Source: Hahella sp. (GTDB lineage: Bacteria > Pseudomonadota > Gammaproteobacteria > Pseudomonadales > Oleiphilaceae). Taken from it: a stretch of 64,000 nt of DNA. Under the pieces are notes generated by a model that worked only from the letters and a program-made list of their open reading frames with translations, made no database searches and was not told where the DNA came from. Below, in pieces: positions 43,953-54,686 of this stretch (positions are counted from its first letter, which is position 1; the number at the start of each line of letters is the position of its first letter). The stretch is taken from assembly GCA_028280065.1 (NCBI GenBank), contig JANQMN010000103.1, positions 1-64,000 of the forward strand, written 5' to 3'. Both the position numbers and the translations under genes were made by a program.

Positions 43953-46787
43953 CTAATTGTAAGTTTGTGAAGTCTTCCATTGGCTGATATCGTCAAAAGA
44001 TTGCTCGATATCCTGCAATGCCCCAGTATGCTGAGATGCCAGCGACAATACTGCGAAGTTAGCGCCTGTACCACTGGCAATTTTGTCGAGCATTGCTAGC
44101 AAGTCCTCTCGGGTCACCTTTTCCAAGGCTTTGACCGTCGCGGGGGCGTAGTCCCATTCCATATCGTTTTCAAAGGCTAATTTGAAATATCGTCGGGTAC
44201 GCTCAACGATGGACTTATCCTTTTTTTCCAGTTCTGCACGCACACCGTCCTTGATGGCTTCCAGTTTCGCATCCGGTAATTCCTTTAAAATCTTCGGTAG
44301 TGTGGCAAGGAAAGCTTCGGACCGGTCTTGCAACTCAGCCGCAGTATAATCGGCGGATTGGATGATGAAACGGGCATAGAGTTCATCCTCGATTTCCGTC
44401 ATAAATCCCGCAACGATGTAACCCAGCTGTTGCCTGGTGCGCATTTCCGAATAATACGGTTCAGCAAAAAAGTTTCCTAGCATACTCGCAACCGCCCGGG
44501 TCTTGGGAGTCGAATCACCAAGCAGGTATGAGTGGCGGTAGGCGGAGTTGTTTACCTCAAGGTTGTTGGCGGCGATCAGTTTGTCACCCTCGTTTATCCG
44601 AATCGTTTTTGTGGTTAACAATTGGTCTGCCGCCAAAGGCGCTAACTGCAAGTTGGCGGATGCTTTTTTAGCGGCATCCACTGCCTGGCCTTGGGTAACG
44701 TTGCCGTATGCCACCATTTGTATGTGACCCTGAGAGAAGAGCTCCTTACTAAAGGCTTTCACATCTGCGAGGCTGATCTCCCTTGCCACCTTAAGCTTTT
44801 CCGAGGGGGTGTGGTAGTGTTGATAGAACATCTTCCTTTCAATCTCTCTAGCTTGAGCCCAGGCATCCTTATATTTGGCGTTCTCCAACTCCCGGACCTG
44901 GCGTTCTTTGATAGCTTCGAAACGCGCGGAATCGAGTTGGATCTCCCGCATATTGGAGGTCATATATTGCAAAAAACCGTTGGCGGATTGATTGTAGCCG
45001 GAAATATCCAGCACCAGTCCTTCCGGTGAATTCGCGATTCCCGCTTTCAAACCGGCAACACCGGCGGTATAAATCTGTTCATTGAGCATTTCACGGATGG
45101 CTAGAAGATAAAAATCTCGTAAAACCATCGGGCGCAACTCAGCCATTGCTTTAGATGTAACCAGGCGGATCCTGTAGCCAACTTGCGGCCGCTCGAAGGT
45201 TGTATCCTGGGCGTAAAATAGGGTTAATCCAGGCTGGTCGGCGATCATCACAGGCCGCTCTGCCAATAGCATAACGCTGGTAGGAATAAATGGATTTGCC
45301 GCCGGCAGGGTCAGTTCTGCGACCTCGGGGGGATTGTGAAGGCTCTCCAGAAGTTCCTTTGAGAAGGGCATCACACTGTATCGAATGCCGAAGTACTTCT
45401 CCGTGGAATCCGTTGGGACTCCCTTGGCCTCAAGGGTTGCGATCATGTTCTCGGGCTTGATGAAGTCGAGTAATTGGAAATAGCTTGCGGGAGCAGGTTC
45501 TTGCCACAGATAATCGATTCTTTCTACATCCTTAAGCGGATAATGAATGGCATCCCGACCCAGCTTCAGCGCACGGGGTGCGCCTTCTCCTTTGTTCTTA
45601 TACAACTCATCGAGTCTTGCCATGGTCGCCCGTTCCTCGAACAGGTAAACCGGGTAGTCCGAATGACGCAATTTGCGGACGAAAGCAAAGGTTGCCTGCA
45701 TAACTTCCTGCCAGCGTTCGGTTCCGGCGGGAGTTAGTTCCGCTTCAATGTAGAACAGGCTGTAGTCTTTGGTCGCCCGGTAGGCGCCGCCTGACATCGA
45801 GGTCGCCAAGCCCAGCTGTTTCAAATAGGAAAGCAAACTACCCTTGCCCTCATAGCCCAACAGGTAGCCAATCAGATCATCCGGTTTGCTGCGATAAAGT
45901 GCCCTGGTGCCGAAGGTGGGAAAGGCCATTTGCAATGCGCGCCGATCCTTTACCGGCTCCATCTTGACCAAGCCGGGTTGCCGTTTCGGATTGATAAGTT
46001 GGTCGTCATAATCAATGGCGGGTTTCCGGTTATTGCGAATGGCGCTGAAATACTGTTTGGCCCACCGTTCGATTTGGTCCAAACTGCTGTTGGATAAGAT
46101 TGCCAGCGCCATGTTATTAGCGCTGTAATAACGATTGTAAAAATCGATGAACTCGTCCCGTTGGATGCCTTTCAATGTGTCATGGTTGCCGATGGAAAAA
46201 TGGTTTTCCGGATGGTCCTCCCGCACCATCGTGCGAAATATTTGTTGTTGCCGCCAACCGTCATTTTGCAGGTTCTTTTCAAATTCGGAATCCACCGCAT
46301 TCATTTCCCTCTCGGTGAACTCCGCACTGAAAAGCGGTGCAATGAAGAACTGCGAGAACCTGTCCAGCGCGCCCTCAAAAGCCTGATGGCTAATTTCAAA
46401 ATGGTAGTTGGTGTGGTCGCCGGACGTATAAGCGTTGCTGTAGCCGCCGTTGCTTCTGAGATAATTCGAGTATTCCGCTTCATCCGGGTATTTTTCAGTG
46501 CCGAGGAACAACATGTGCTCAAGAAAATGCGCGAGTCCTTGGCGTTCCTTGGGATCGCCATAGGAACCGACTCCCACCACCAGGCTGGCAGACGACTTGT
46601 TCAAATCGGGATCGGACAGCAAAATGACCTTAAGGCCATTCTCCAACTCCAAACGTCTGTATTCGGATTTATCAGTGGTTGCTTTATCCGGAAGTTGGGA
46701 TAGATCAGCCAGCGCCGTTGAGCTGACTAAAAGAGGGGAGCATAAAAGTAACAGCCAAGGCAAAAAGGGCAGATTGCGAAGCTTCAT
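43953..46787 (-). CDS. Pitrilysin-type M16 metalloprotease, periplasmic
   Basis: A protein of about 944 residues with an N-terminal signal peptide (LPWLLLLCSPLLVSSTALAD). The inverted zinc motif is HFLEHMLFLGTEKYPDE, with the third ligand in AVDSEFEKN. Like pitrilysin and insulysin it has four M16 units in one chain, only the first with the zinc site. It degrades peptides in the periplasm. The start could also be 46835 or 46814; I chose the ATG nearest the signal peptide. It precedes ytoQ on the same strand by 26 bp. Confidence 0.92.
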   Translation of the reverse strand: MKLRNLPFLPWLLLLCSPLLVSSTALADLSQLPDKATTDKSEYRRLELENGLKVILLSDPDLNKSSASLVVGVGSYGDPKERQGLAHFLEHMLFLGTEKYPDEAEYSNYLRSNGGYSNAYTSGDHTNYHFEISHQAFEGALDRFSQFFIAPLFSAEFTEREMNAVDSEFEKNLQNDGWRQQQIFRTMVREDHPENHFSIGNHDTLKGIQRDEFIDFYNRYYSANNMALAILSNSSLDQIERWAKQYFSAIRNNRKPAIDYDDQLINPKRQPGLVKMEPVKDRRALQMAFPTFGTRALYRSKPDDLIGYLLGYEGKGSLLSYLKQLGLATSMSGGAYRATKDYSLFYIEAELTPAGTERWQEVMQATFAFVRKLRHSDYPVYLFEERATMARLDELYKNKGEGAPRALKLGRDAIHYPLKDVERIDYLWQEPAPASYFQLLDFIKPENMIATLEAKGVPTDSTEKYFGIRYSVMPFSKELLESLHNPPEVAELTLPAANPFIPTSVMLLAERPVMIADQPGLTLFYAQDTTFERPQVGYRIRLVTSKAMAELRPMVLRDFYLLAIREMLNEQIYTAGVAGLKAGIANSPEGLVLDISGYNQSANGFLQYMTSNMREIQLDSARFEAIKERQVRELENAKYKDAWAQAREIERKMFYQHYHTPSEKLKVAREISLADVKAFSKELFSQGHIQMVAYGNVTQGQAVDAAKKASANLQLAPLAADQLLTTKTIRINEGDKLIAANNLEVNNSAYRHSYLLGDSTPKTRAVASMLGNFFAEPYYSEMRTRQQLGYIVAGFMTEIEDELYARFIIQSADYTAAELQDRSEAFLATLPKILKELPDAKLEAIKDGVRAELEKKDKSIVERTRRYFKLAFENDMEWDYAPATVKALEKVTREDLLAMLDKIASGTGANFAVLSLASQHTGALQDIEQSFDDISQWKTSQTYN

Positions 46788-46886
46788 GGGAAATACTCGG
46801 TTTATCAGTTTCATATCCAGATGAGAATCCAACATTTGTTTTTTTCGAATGAGTTTCGTTTGACAGATATCCCGCCAGCCAGTTCC

Positions 46887-47648
46887 TTATTGCTTGATCT
46901 GATAGCCGGTTTTAAAAATCCACCAGACAATGCCCAGGCAAATCGCCAGAAACAGGGTAATCATGGTCAGGCTGATGCCGACGCTGACATCTGCAATCCC
47001 ATAAAAACTCCAGCGGAAGCCGCTGATCAAATAGACCACGGGATTAAACAGGCTGATGGTTTGCCAAATTGGCGGCAGCATATTTATCGAGTAAAAGCTG
47101 CCGCCGAGAAATACCAAAGGTGTAATGATCAGCAGCGGGATGATCTGGAGCTTTTCAAAATTGTCCGCCCAAACGCCGATAATAAAGCCGAACAGACTAA
47201 AGGTGATGGCAGTCATCAGTAAAAAGAACAGCATCCAAATCGGGTGTTCAATTTGCAGGGGGACGAAAAATCCTGCCGTGGCCAGGATTATCAGGCCGAG
47301 TAACAAGGATTTGCTAGCGGCTGCGCCGACATAACCGAGTAAGATTTCGAAATAGGAGACAGGGGCGGACAGCAACTCATAAATCGTGCCGGTGAACTTG
47401 GGGAAATAGATGCCGAAGGAGGCGTTGGAAATACTCTGGGTCATTAACGACAACATTATTAAACCGGGCACGATGAAAGAGCCATAGCTCACTCCTTCGA
47501 CGGAGGTGATTCTCGAGCCTATCGCTGCACCGAACACTACAAAATACAATGACGTGGAAATGACCGGCGAAACGATGCTTTGAAACAGGGTGCGCCGGGT
47601 CCGGGCCATTTCAAACATATAGATAGCTTTTACGGCGTAAAAATTCAT
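46887..47648 (-). CDS. ABC-2 type permease (YadH-like)
   Basis: A 253-residue membrane protein with six helices; [21 protein letters not shown] and GIIVPGL-like [16 protein letters not shown] are typical of ABC-2 exporters of the YadH type. It overlaps the stop of the preceding ATPase gene by 4 bp (TGA/ATG), so the pair forms one exporter. Substrate unknown. Confidence 0.9.
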   Translation of the reverse strand: MNFYAVKAIYMFEMARTRRTLFQSIVSPVISTSLYFVVFGAAIGSRITSVEGVSYGSFIVPGLIMLSLMTQSISNASFGIYFPKFTGTIYELLSAPVSYFEILLGYVGAAASKSLLLGLIILATAGFFVPLQIEHPIWMLFFLLMTAITFSLFGFIIGVWADNFEKLQIIPLLIITPLVFLGGSFYSINMLPPIWQTISLFNPVVYLISGFRWSFYGIADVSVGISLTMITLFLAICLGIVWWIFKTGYQIKQ

Positions 47649-48571
47649 GCGGACTCCTTTACCAGGCTGACAAAGATCTCCTCTAATGAGCTTTGTTCGG
47701 TGTTCAGATCTTTAAACTGGATTTCCTGTTCCGAAAGCGCGGTCATGAGGGCGGCGATTCCTGTATGTTGTTGGGCGGCGTCGTAGGTATAGACCAACTG
47801 GTGCCCGTCTTTTTGCAGTTCCAGGGAAAACTCGGCCAATGCCGGCGAAAGGGAGGATAGAGGTTGTTTTAAGTCCAGCGTCAACTGCTTTCGGCCCAGT
47901 TTCCGCATCAGTTCGGTTTTGTTTTCCACCAGTAATAGCTTTCCTTTATTAATGATACCGATACGATCGGCGATTTCTTCCGCTTCTTCGATGTAGTGGG
48001 TGGTCAGGATGATGGTGACGCCGGATTCTCTAAGTTGCGCGACCAGCTTCCACATATCCTTGCGCAGTTCAACATCGACGCCAGCCGTAGGTTCGTCCAG
48101 AAAAAGGATTTGCGGTTCGTGGGACAGGGCCTTGGCAATGAGTAAACGGCGCTTCATGCCACCGGACAGCGCCATGATTTTGGTATCGCGTTTATCCCAG
48201 AGCGAAAGATCACGAAGGATTTTCTCGATATATTCGGGGTTCGGCGCTTTACCGAACAATCCGCGGCTGAAACTTACTGCTGCCCAAACCGATTCAAAAG
48301 CGTCCGTGGTAAGTTCTTGGGGTACCAGACCGATAAGTTCACGGGAGCGGCGATAATTGGTAACGATGTCGTGACCGGCAACCGACACCTGCCCTTCGGA
48401 AGGGTTCACTATGCCGCAGATAATGCTGATGAGGGTCGTTTTTCCTGCGCCATTGGGGCCGAGTAAGGCAAGAATCTCCGCTTTCTCAATCGCAAGGCTG
48501 ACATTGTCCAGCGCTTTAAAGCCGCCGGAATAGACCTTGTTCAAGCCACGAACTTTAATGATAGAGGGCAT
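47645..48571 (-). CDS. ABC transporter ATPase (YadG-like)
   Basis: A 308-residue ATPase with Walker [10 protein letters not shown], signature [10 protein letters not shown], Walker [13 protein letters not shown] and the H-loop [10 protein letters not shown]. The C-terminal 80 residues form the extra domain of YadG-type ATPases. I start at [14 protein letters not shown] (48571); an upstream in-frame ATG adds ten residues without similarity. It is paired with the permease that follows. Confidence 0.9.
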   Translation of the reverse strand: MPSIIKVRGLNKVYSGGFKALDNVSLAIEKAEILALLGPNGAGKTTLISIICGIVNPSEGQVSVAGHDIVTNYRRSRELIGLVPQELTTDAFESVWAAVSFSRGLFGKAPNPEYIEKILRDLSLWDKRDTKIMALSGGMKRRLLIAKALSHEPQILFLDEPTAGVDVELRKDMWKLVAQLRESGVTIILTTHYIEEAEEIADRIGIINKGKLLLVENKTELMRKLGRKQLTLDLKQPLSSLSPALAEFSLELQKDGHQLVYTYDAAQQHTGIAALMTALSEQEIQFKDLNTEQSSLEEIFVSLVKESA

Positions 48572-48692
48572 TGGCTGGATTCCATGTGGAAGAAGATGCA
48601 CAAGTTTGCCGTTTTTACCACGGAATGGCTAATGATTCGTTTTTTAACGCGTAGGTATTGTCGCGGGAAGTTGAATGGAACCTGATGAACAA

Positions 48693-51671
48693 TTAACCGG
48701 TTTGATCAAGTAATTTCTGTGCCTCGTCATAGTCGAAAACTTCCAGGGCGGAGACGATTTCGTCCAGGTCTTTATCCGGGATGCGCGTACGGGCACTAAG
48801 GCGATAACTTTCAATGAGTTCTTCACTGATAAAGGCGCTTTGCTGCAGGCAGGATAACAATTCCCGTTTGGCATCCAGATAATCTTTATTTTTCACACTG
48901 ATGGTAACGTTCTGATTTAACGCTATGATGGCGCGGGCGTCGGTTACCGACGCTTCGGTGAGTTTTTTCAACTCCAGGAAGTCTGCGTCGGACACGGCAG
49001 TATTCTTCAAAAGATACCCTTCGATTTTTGCCGCCAGCTTGAAGACCACAGTCATACCAAGGTTGCCACTTGCCCCCTTTAAGGAGTGTACGAGTTCTCT
49101 GGCTTGACTTAGATTATTCTTCGCCAGGATCGTATCCAGTTCTGCGGCAAAGTCTTTCTCGGTTTTCTGATAGATCTTCAACGCCTTAATATAGCTGGCC
49201 GGTTTGCTTGCGGCATTGGGCAACCCTCTGGTTCTATCGATGGTAAACAGCTTGTCGGGCAGTTTGATTGCACTGATAGCCGATTCATCCTGTGCGGGTT
49301 CGCTCGTGGTTTGACCGGCGTAACCCTGTCTTTTTTCCCGATGAAGTCCGTAAGCCTCCAATTGTTCCAGGATCACGGTAAAAAGCTGTTCGAAATTTAT
49401 CGGTTTGGCAATATGCGCAGACATTCCCAGGCGCAGGTAGCGCTCAATGTCCGCTTCCAACACATTCGCCGTCAGAGCAATGATCGGGCGTTTCGGAATA
49501 TTACTATTGGCGCGAATATGCCGGGTGGCGTCGCAGCCATCCATGATGGGCATTTGAATGTCCATGAGGATGATATCCCAATCTTCGTGAGTCGCGAGAT
49601 TGAGTGCTTCGGCACCATTATTGGCAACCAGAACCTCTGCCCCGACATCTTTCAGCATTTCGACGGAGATTTCCTGGTTGACCTCATTATCTTCCGCGAG
49701 AATGATGCGAATGCCCGTAAGATCGGTATCCAGGCCATTTGAGATTCCCCTGATGTTCGTGTCGGATATATCTTCCGCCGCCAAGGCATTAACCAGCTGA
49801 TCCGGCATAATCGGTTTGCTTAAGACCTTATTGATACCAAGCTCATGCATTTCAGCGCTGTCTATTTCCTCTCCATATGCCGTCAGCACCAATACTTTCG
49901 ACGGTTTGAGCTGCGGTGCGCTTTGCAGCTTGCGCAGCAGTTGCCGGCCGTCTAATTCCGGCATCTGCCAGTCGGTCATCAAAACCTGGAAATCGTGGCC
50001 GGTCTGCAGAACCTCCAGGGCTTGCCGACCGTCGCCTGCCAGGCGAATTTGCGCACCGAGGTCTCTCATGCTGGTCGCCAGGGTTTGTAACGAAGCAGGA
50101 TTGTCTTCAACGATCAACACCGAAAGACCATTAAGCCGATTCACTTCGGATGGTGATTTTACCGGCAGCGAGACTTGAAATTGAAAAGTAGAACCCTTTG
50201 CCGGTTGGCTGACCACCTGAATATCGCCACCCATCAACAGTGCGAGTTTCTTGCATATCGCGAGCCCCAGGCCGGCGCCTCCATAACGGCGGCTGCTGGT
50301 GGAGTCGGCCTGCTTAAACGGCTCGAACAATACTTCCTGACGCTCCTTTGGCATTCCTATCCCGGTATCTTCCACTTCAAATATCAGATCGGCGATCTCA
50401 CCCCGTCTGCCTACCTGTTTAACGCTGAGAATGACATGGCCCTTTTCGGTGAACTTAATCGCATTACCGCAGAGGTGGAGAATGATTTGGCCTATTCTGA
50501 TCGGATCGCCGACGTAGGTTTGCAGTAAATCCGGACTGCAATGGAACAATAGTTCCAAGCCTTTTTCACTCGCGGTGCCGGATAGCATCGCTCTCAGATT
50601 GTCGAATATTTCGTCAAGTTTGAAGGGAGTGGTCCGAATTTCCATCCTGCCGGCTTCGATTTTCGAGAAATCCAGAATGTCGTTGATAATCACCATCAGG
50701 CTTTCGGCGGAAAACAGGATATTTCTCAGGTAATCCTTCTGTTGCCGGGTCAGCGATGTCCGATAGAAAAGATTGGCCAATCCCATGATACCGTTGAGCG
50801 GAGTGCGAATTTCGTGGGACATATTCGCCAAAAACATGCTTTTGGCATTCATGGCTTGTTCGGTTTGTTTCTTGGCTTCCAGAAGTTCCCGCTCTTTTTG
50901 CTTTAATTCCGTGATATCCGTGGCGACGCCGACCACACCGATAACTCTGTCTTTGCTGTCGCGCAACGGAACCTTGTGGGTCCAAAAATAGTGCTCGGAT
51001 CCGTCTTGATGCGGCACTTTTTCTTCGGTGGACCGAATCTGTTTGCTCGATAGCACTTCTTTGTCATCCGCCATAAAGCGTTCGGCGATTTGCCGGGGAA
51101 ACAAATCAATATCCTTGTTTCCCAGAACGCCGGCTTTTGTCAGCCCGGTTGCCCGTTCATAGGCGGTGTTAACCAACAGATGGCTGCCATGTAAATCCTT
51201 GACGAGAATCACGGCATTCACGCTATCCATGATATCCTGCAGCAGCTTTTCACTGTTTAACGCCCTATCCCTGGATTGTTGCAGGTCTTCCGTGCGCGCG
51301 CGTATTTTGCTTTCCAACTCAGTGTTGGATTGGCGAAGCAGCTGATTAACGTGGGTAGAGGTTGCTAACACCAGAAGCGACAATCCGGTGACTAATAACA
51401 GGGATATGGTCACAATGGTAGGAATTACCCACTCGACCGCCTCCGTATAGGCAGCGGCAGTGCCGAGAGTGTCGATAGCCCAATAGCCCATTGCCAGGTG
51501 AGCGCCCACCATGGCAATCGCAATCACTGCAACCCGAATTTTGCCGGTCCGTTTTATCACCTGACTGTCTTCAGGTTGATTGATGGAGCGCATCACCAAC
51601 TGCAAAGCCGGAAACATGGCAATGGCCAGAAAAACCAGCATACTAAGCAGCGGTAAGTTCATTGCAGTCAT
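48693..51671 (-). CDS. Orphan hybrid sensor histidine kinase with two receivers and HPt
   Basis: A 992-residue protein. In order: three membrane helices in the first 110 residues, a coiled segment, a PAS domain (about 140-265), HisKA with SHEIRTPLNGIMG, the HATPase domain (GTGIGMPKER, GAGLGLAICKKL), a first receiver (VLIVEDNPAS, phospho-Asp in TDWQMPELDG), a second (IILAEDNEVNQ, LMDIQMPIMDG) and an HPt domain (VHSLKGASGNLGM). All phosphotransfer residues are present. This is a BarA-like layout. No response-regulator gene is nearby, so its output partner is elsewhere. The signal is unknown. Confidence 0.93.
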   Translation of the reverse strand: MTAMNLPLLSMLVFLAIAMFPALQLVMRSINQPEDSQVIKRTGKIRVAVIAIAMVGAHLAMGYWAIDTLGTAAAYTEAVEWVIPTIVTISLLLVTGLSLLVLATSTHVNQLLRQSNTELESKIRARTEDLQQSRDRALNSEKLLQDIMDSVNAVILVKDLHGSHLLVNTAYERATGLTKAGVLGNKDIDLFPRQIAERFMADDKEVLSSKQIRSTEEKVPHQDGSEHYFWTHKVPLRDSKDRVIGVVGVATDITELKQKERELLEAKKQTEQAMNAKSMFLANMSHEIRTPLNGIMGLANLFYRTSLTRQQKDYLRNILFSAESLMVIINDILDFSKIEAGRMEIRTTPFKLDEIFDNLRAMLSGTASEKGLELLFHCSPDLLQTYVGDPIRIGQIILHLCGNAIKFTEKGHVILSVKQVGRRGEIADLIFEVEDTGIGMPKERQEVLFEPFKQADSTSSRRYGGAGLGLAICKKLALLMGGDIQVVSQPAKGSTFQFQVSLPVKSPSEVNRLNGLSVLIVEDNPASLQTLATSMRDLGAQIRLAGDGRQALEVLQTGHDFQVLMTDWQMPELDGRQLLRKLQSAPQLKPSKVLVLTAYGEEIDSAEMHELGINKVLSKPIMPDQLVNALAAEDISDTNIRGISNGLDTDLTGIRIILAEDNEVNQEISVEMLKDVGAEVLVANNGAEALNLATHEDWDIILMDIQMPIMDGCDATRHIRANSNIPKRPIIALTANVLEADIERYLRLGMSAHIAKPINFEQLFTVILEQLEAYGLHREKRQGYAGQTTSEPAQDESAISAIKLPDKLFTIDRTRGLPNAASKPASYIKALKIYQKTEKDFAAELDTILAKNNLSQARELVHSLKGASGNLGMTVVFKLAAKIEGYLLKNTAVSDADFLELKKLTEASVTDARAIIALNQNVTISVKNKDYLDAKRELLSCLQQSAFISEELIESYRLSARTRIPDKDLDEIVSALEVFDYDEAQKLLDQTG

Positions 51672-51856
51672 GCCTGACTAAAATTTAAGACTAAATATAA
51701 AGTCTAGTCGGTAAAATGCTGATCTTCTAATGGGTATCTTGAAACGATCCAGTGGTTTTCTGTTGACAGTGCCCATGGCAGTTGCAATGCTTTGCCGTAT
51801 AACGGTCTTAACTTACAGTTCCCCCTGAACCCACCCAAGGAGCGTTCCAGGTTCAC

Positions 51857-53104
51857 ATGGTTTGGCGACTCATCTCAGTGAAAAATAGGTTACGCGCCGG
51901 TAGGCAAAAGACGTTTTCCGGCTTTATTGCGTCCTGTCTTATCTGTCTTTTACCCGGCACCGGCAGCGCGGAGGCCAATCCTCCGGAGTTTGCCCAGTGT
52001 ACCGTACGCCTGGCGGACACAGCCCGGCAAAGGGGGGTGAAGGAAAACACCCTGGGGACGGTGATTCCCGGCTTACGTCACATCGACCGGGTTATTGAGT
52101 TGGACCGGCGGCAACCTGAATTCACTTCCACCTTTAGCGAATACTTTTCCAGACGTGTCACCGATACACGGGTCGAGCGCGGCCGGCAGATGTACCGTCA
52201 GCATCGCGAACTACTTAAGGAAATCACCCGGCAGACCGGTATTCCCGGCCACTACCTGGTCGCCTTTTGGGGACTGGAAACCAACTACGGCGGGTATAAA
52301 GGCAAAATGCCGGTGCTGGATGCCCTGGCAACTTTGGCCTGCGACAAGCGTCGCAGTAAGTTTTTTACCGAGCAGTTTATGGCCGCATTACAGTTGATGG
52401 AAACCAATGGTTTTAGCCAGCAACAGTTGCAGGGTTCCTGGGCCGGTGCTCTCGGCCATGTTCAGTTCATGCCGTCGGTTTATCTGAAATACGCACGGGA
52501 TGCCGATGGCGATAACCGCGCGGATTTATGGAACAGTATTGAAGATGCGTTATTCTCTGCGGCTACCTTTCTTAAAGCCATCGGCTGGCAGTCCGGCAGC
52601 CGCTGGGGGCGCGAAGTCGTGCTGCCGGAGACATTCGATTTCGGTAAGCCGGGTTTGGAAAAACCAAAAGCGCTCCGTGAGTGGGCAGCGCTGGGAATTA
52701 AAGATGCCCATGGCCGCCAGCTTCCGGCATTGGAAATGCCAGCCCGGCTGTTGATTCCTGCCGGACATGAAGGACCGGTATTCCTGGTGTATCGCAATTT
52801 CAATGTGATCATGGGCTGGAACCGCTCGGAATTTTATGCGCTATCCGTCGGCCATCTTGCCGATCGCATCGCTGGAGCGGGTAAACTCCTCGGCAAGTTG
52901 CCAGCCAACGATTTCCGGCTTAGCCGGGATCTGGTGTTGACTCTGCAAACCCGGCTTACCGAGCAGGGTTATTTACAGGGGAAACCCGACGGCATATTTG
53001 GACCGGTGTCCCGTTCTGCCCTCCGGGCGTTTCAGCAAGCCAGGGGGTTAGTGCCTGATGGCTATGTAGACCGCGAAGTGCTGGAGCAAATGCAAATCAA
53101 TTAG
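51857..53104 (+). CDS. MltB-type lytic murein transglycosylase with peptidoglycan-binding domain
   Basis: A 415-residue exported protein. A signal peptide (about residues 15-36, ending GTGSAEA) precedes an SLT_2 domain with the catalytic Glu in VAFWGLETNYGGY and the ALGHVQFMPSVYLKYA motif. A C-terminal PG_binding_1 domain follows (LTEQGYLQGKPDGIFGPVS to DGYVDREVL). It cleaves peptidoglycan glycan strands with formation of 1,6-anhydroMurNAc. The nearest AGGAG lies 15 bases before the ATG, so the start is not certain. It ends two bases before the convergent GNAT gene. Confidence 0.92.
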   Translation: MVWRLISVKNRLRAGRQKTFSGFIASCLICLLPGTGSAEANPPEFAQCTVRLADTARQRGVKENTLGTVIPGLRHIDRVIELDRRQPEFTSTFSEYFSRRVTDTRVERGRQMYRQHRELLKEITRQTGIPGHYLVAFWGLETNYGGYKGKMPVLDALATLACDKRRSKFFTEQFMAALQLMETNGFSQQQLQGSWAGALGHVQFMPSVYLKYARDADGDNRADLWNSIEDALFSAATFLKAIGWQSGSRWGREVVLPETFDFGKPGLEKPKALREWAALGIKDAHGRQLPALEMPARLLIPAGHEGPVFLVYRNFNVIMGWNRSEFYALSVGHLADRIAGAGKLLGKLPANDFRLSRDLVLTLQTRLTEQGYLQGKPDGIFGPVSRSALRAFQQARGLVPDGYVDREVLEQMQIN

Positions 53105-53106
53105 CA

Positions 53107-53607
53107 TTAGAGTTGTTTTTCCATAAACAGGGCGTGGCCGGTGTTGGTGTCGAGCCGATAATGGGAAAAGCCGAATTTGGCGTACGCGTTTAATGCGATT
53201 TTATTGCCTTCCAGCACCTCTAGAGTTAATTTGCCGCAGCCTTGCCTGCGGGCCACTTCTTCCACAAAACTCAACATTACCTGGCTAAGCCGCCTGCCAC
53301 GGAAATCCTGATGCACAGTGATGTCGTGGATGTTAATAAGCGGTTTGCAATGGAATGTCGAAAACCCGTAAAAACAGTTAGCCAGGCCCGCAGGTTGGTC
53401 GGCGACAAAACAAAGCACGGAAAAGGCGTGGGGAAGTTTTACCAATTCGGCGACCAGATTCTCTTTGACATAGTCCGTCAGCGCTGTGCCGCCTCCCATG
53501 GGATCGCGGGCATAATTATCGAGCAGCGAAACGATTGCCTCGGCATGTCTGGGATTATGGTAATCGGCCAGGAAGCAATCGTTTTTGTCATCCAGAAGCG
53601 TGGTCAT
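53107..53607 (-). CDS. GNAT acetyltransferase
   Basis: A 166-residue GNAT enzyme: NIHDITVHQDFRGRRLSQVML is the acetyl-CoA loop, and KLTLEVLEGNKIALNAYAKFGF the following strand and helix. ATG at 53607 lies within the end of the upstream hydrolase gene (20-bp overlap), so the two are probably coupled. Substrate unknown. Confidence 0.85.
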   Translation of the reverse strand: MTTLLDDKNDCFLADYHNPRHAEAIVSLLDNYARDPMGGGTALTDYVKENLVAELVKLPHAFSVLCFVADQPAGLANCFYGFSTFHCKPLINIHDITVHQDFRGRRLSQVMLSFVEEVARRQGCGKLTLEVLEGNKIALNAYAKFGFSHYRLDTNTGHALFMEKQL

Positions 53608-54541
53608 AGTGGTTACCGGTTTTGATATGTTCGATGATTTTATGGGTGATTTTGGGCATAAGCGGCAACGGCAGATCGTGTCCCCAGCCCGGAAGAATAT
53701 CCAACACCGCATGTGGAATATTATCTTTGAGCCAATGCGCCGCCTTGGGTTTCACCAATGGGTCGTCTGCGCCGTGCAGGATCAAGGTCGGCGCGGTAAT
53801 CAGCCGGGTATACTTTTCTATACTTCCCGTCGCCATGATCGCGCGCATTTGCCTGGTGATTCCGCTAGGCCGATAGCTCCGTTGATAGTCACGGGCGATG
53901 CGTTGCAAAATGCGTTCTCGAGGGGTAGGAAATCCCGGGCTTTGCACCGTTTCCCAAAATGCCAGGCCACGCTTCAGGGCGGCTTCCTGATCATGGCCCC
54001 GTATACCGCTGCCGTTAATGCGCCACAGTGTATTTAAATCCGGCATCGGCAACCGTGGATGATTATTTGATGTCATCATCAATACGAGTGACTTGGCCCG
54101 TTCCGGCGCCATTGCGGCAATTAGTTGAGCGATCATGCCACCCATGGACACACCGGCAATGTGGGCATCGGCGATGTTCAGGTGATCCAGCAAGCCGAGG
54201 CAGTCCTGGGCCATGTCCTGAAGGTTGTAGCCGGCTTCGATAGGAATTCCGAATTTGGACCGGATAAAGGCGACGGGCGGCGCCATTTTGTACTTTTGCG
54301 GCAGTTCCGATGAATGGCCGATATCGCGGTTATCCAGCCGGATAACGCGATATCCTTCATCGACCAACGGTTGTAGAAATTCCGCAGGCCAGGCGGTCAG
54401 TTGCGCTGCCAGGCCCATGATTAACAGGATCGGCGGACCTTGAGGATCACCCAACTCTTCGTAACAAATGGTGACTTGGTTCAGTTCGGCGAATTTTTCG
54501 TTCGGGGGATAAAACGGCACTTGTGCATTCATGCTGAGCAT
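53588..54541 (-). CDS. Alpha/beta hydrolase
   Basis: A 317-residue hydrolase with the nucleophile elbow AGVSMGGM, an oxyanion region ILLIMGLAAQL, the acid in LILHGADDPLV and the final His in PGWGHDLPL. The pattern is like the aclacinomycin methylesterase (RdmC) group, but the substrate cannot be inferred. It overlaps the GNAT gene by 20 bp. Confidence 0.88.
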   Translation of the reverse strand: MLSMNAQVPFYPPNEKFAELNQVTICYEELGDPQGPPILLIMGLAAQLTAWPAEFLQPLVDEGYRVIRLDNRDIGHSSELPQKYKMAPPVAFIRSKFGIPIEAGYNLQDMAQDCLGLLDHLNIADAHIAGVSMGGMIAQLIAAMAPERAKSLVLMMTSNNHPRLPMPDLNTLWRINGSGIRGHDQEAALKRGLAFWETVQSPGFPTPRERILQRIARDYQRSYRPSGITRQMRAIMATGSIEKYTRLITAPTLILHGADDPLVKPKAAHWLKDNIPHAVLDILPGWGHDLPLPLMPKITHKIIEHIKTGNHYDHASG

Positions 54542-54686
54542 AAAACACGACTATTCATTACCGTGCAAGCGCTTTGATTACTTTAACCGATCAAATCCGT
54601 GGAGCGATTCGGTATAAATCTAGAAGTTCCAAACAGAGAAGATCGAAACACTGGTCCGCTTCCCGCAGACCAGTTTGCCCGGTGAA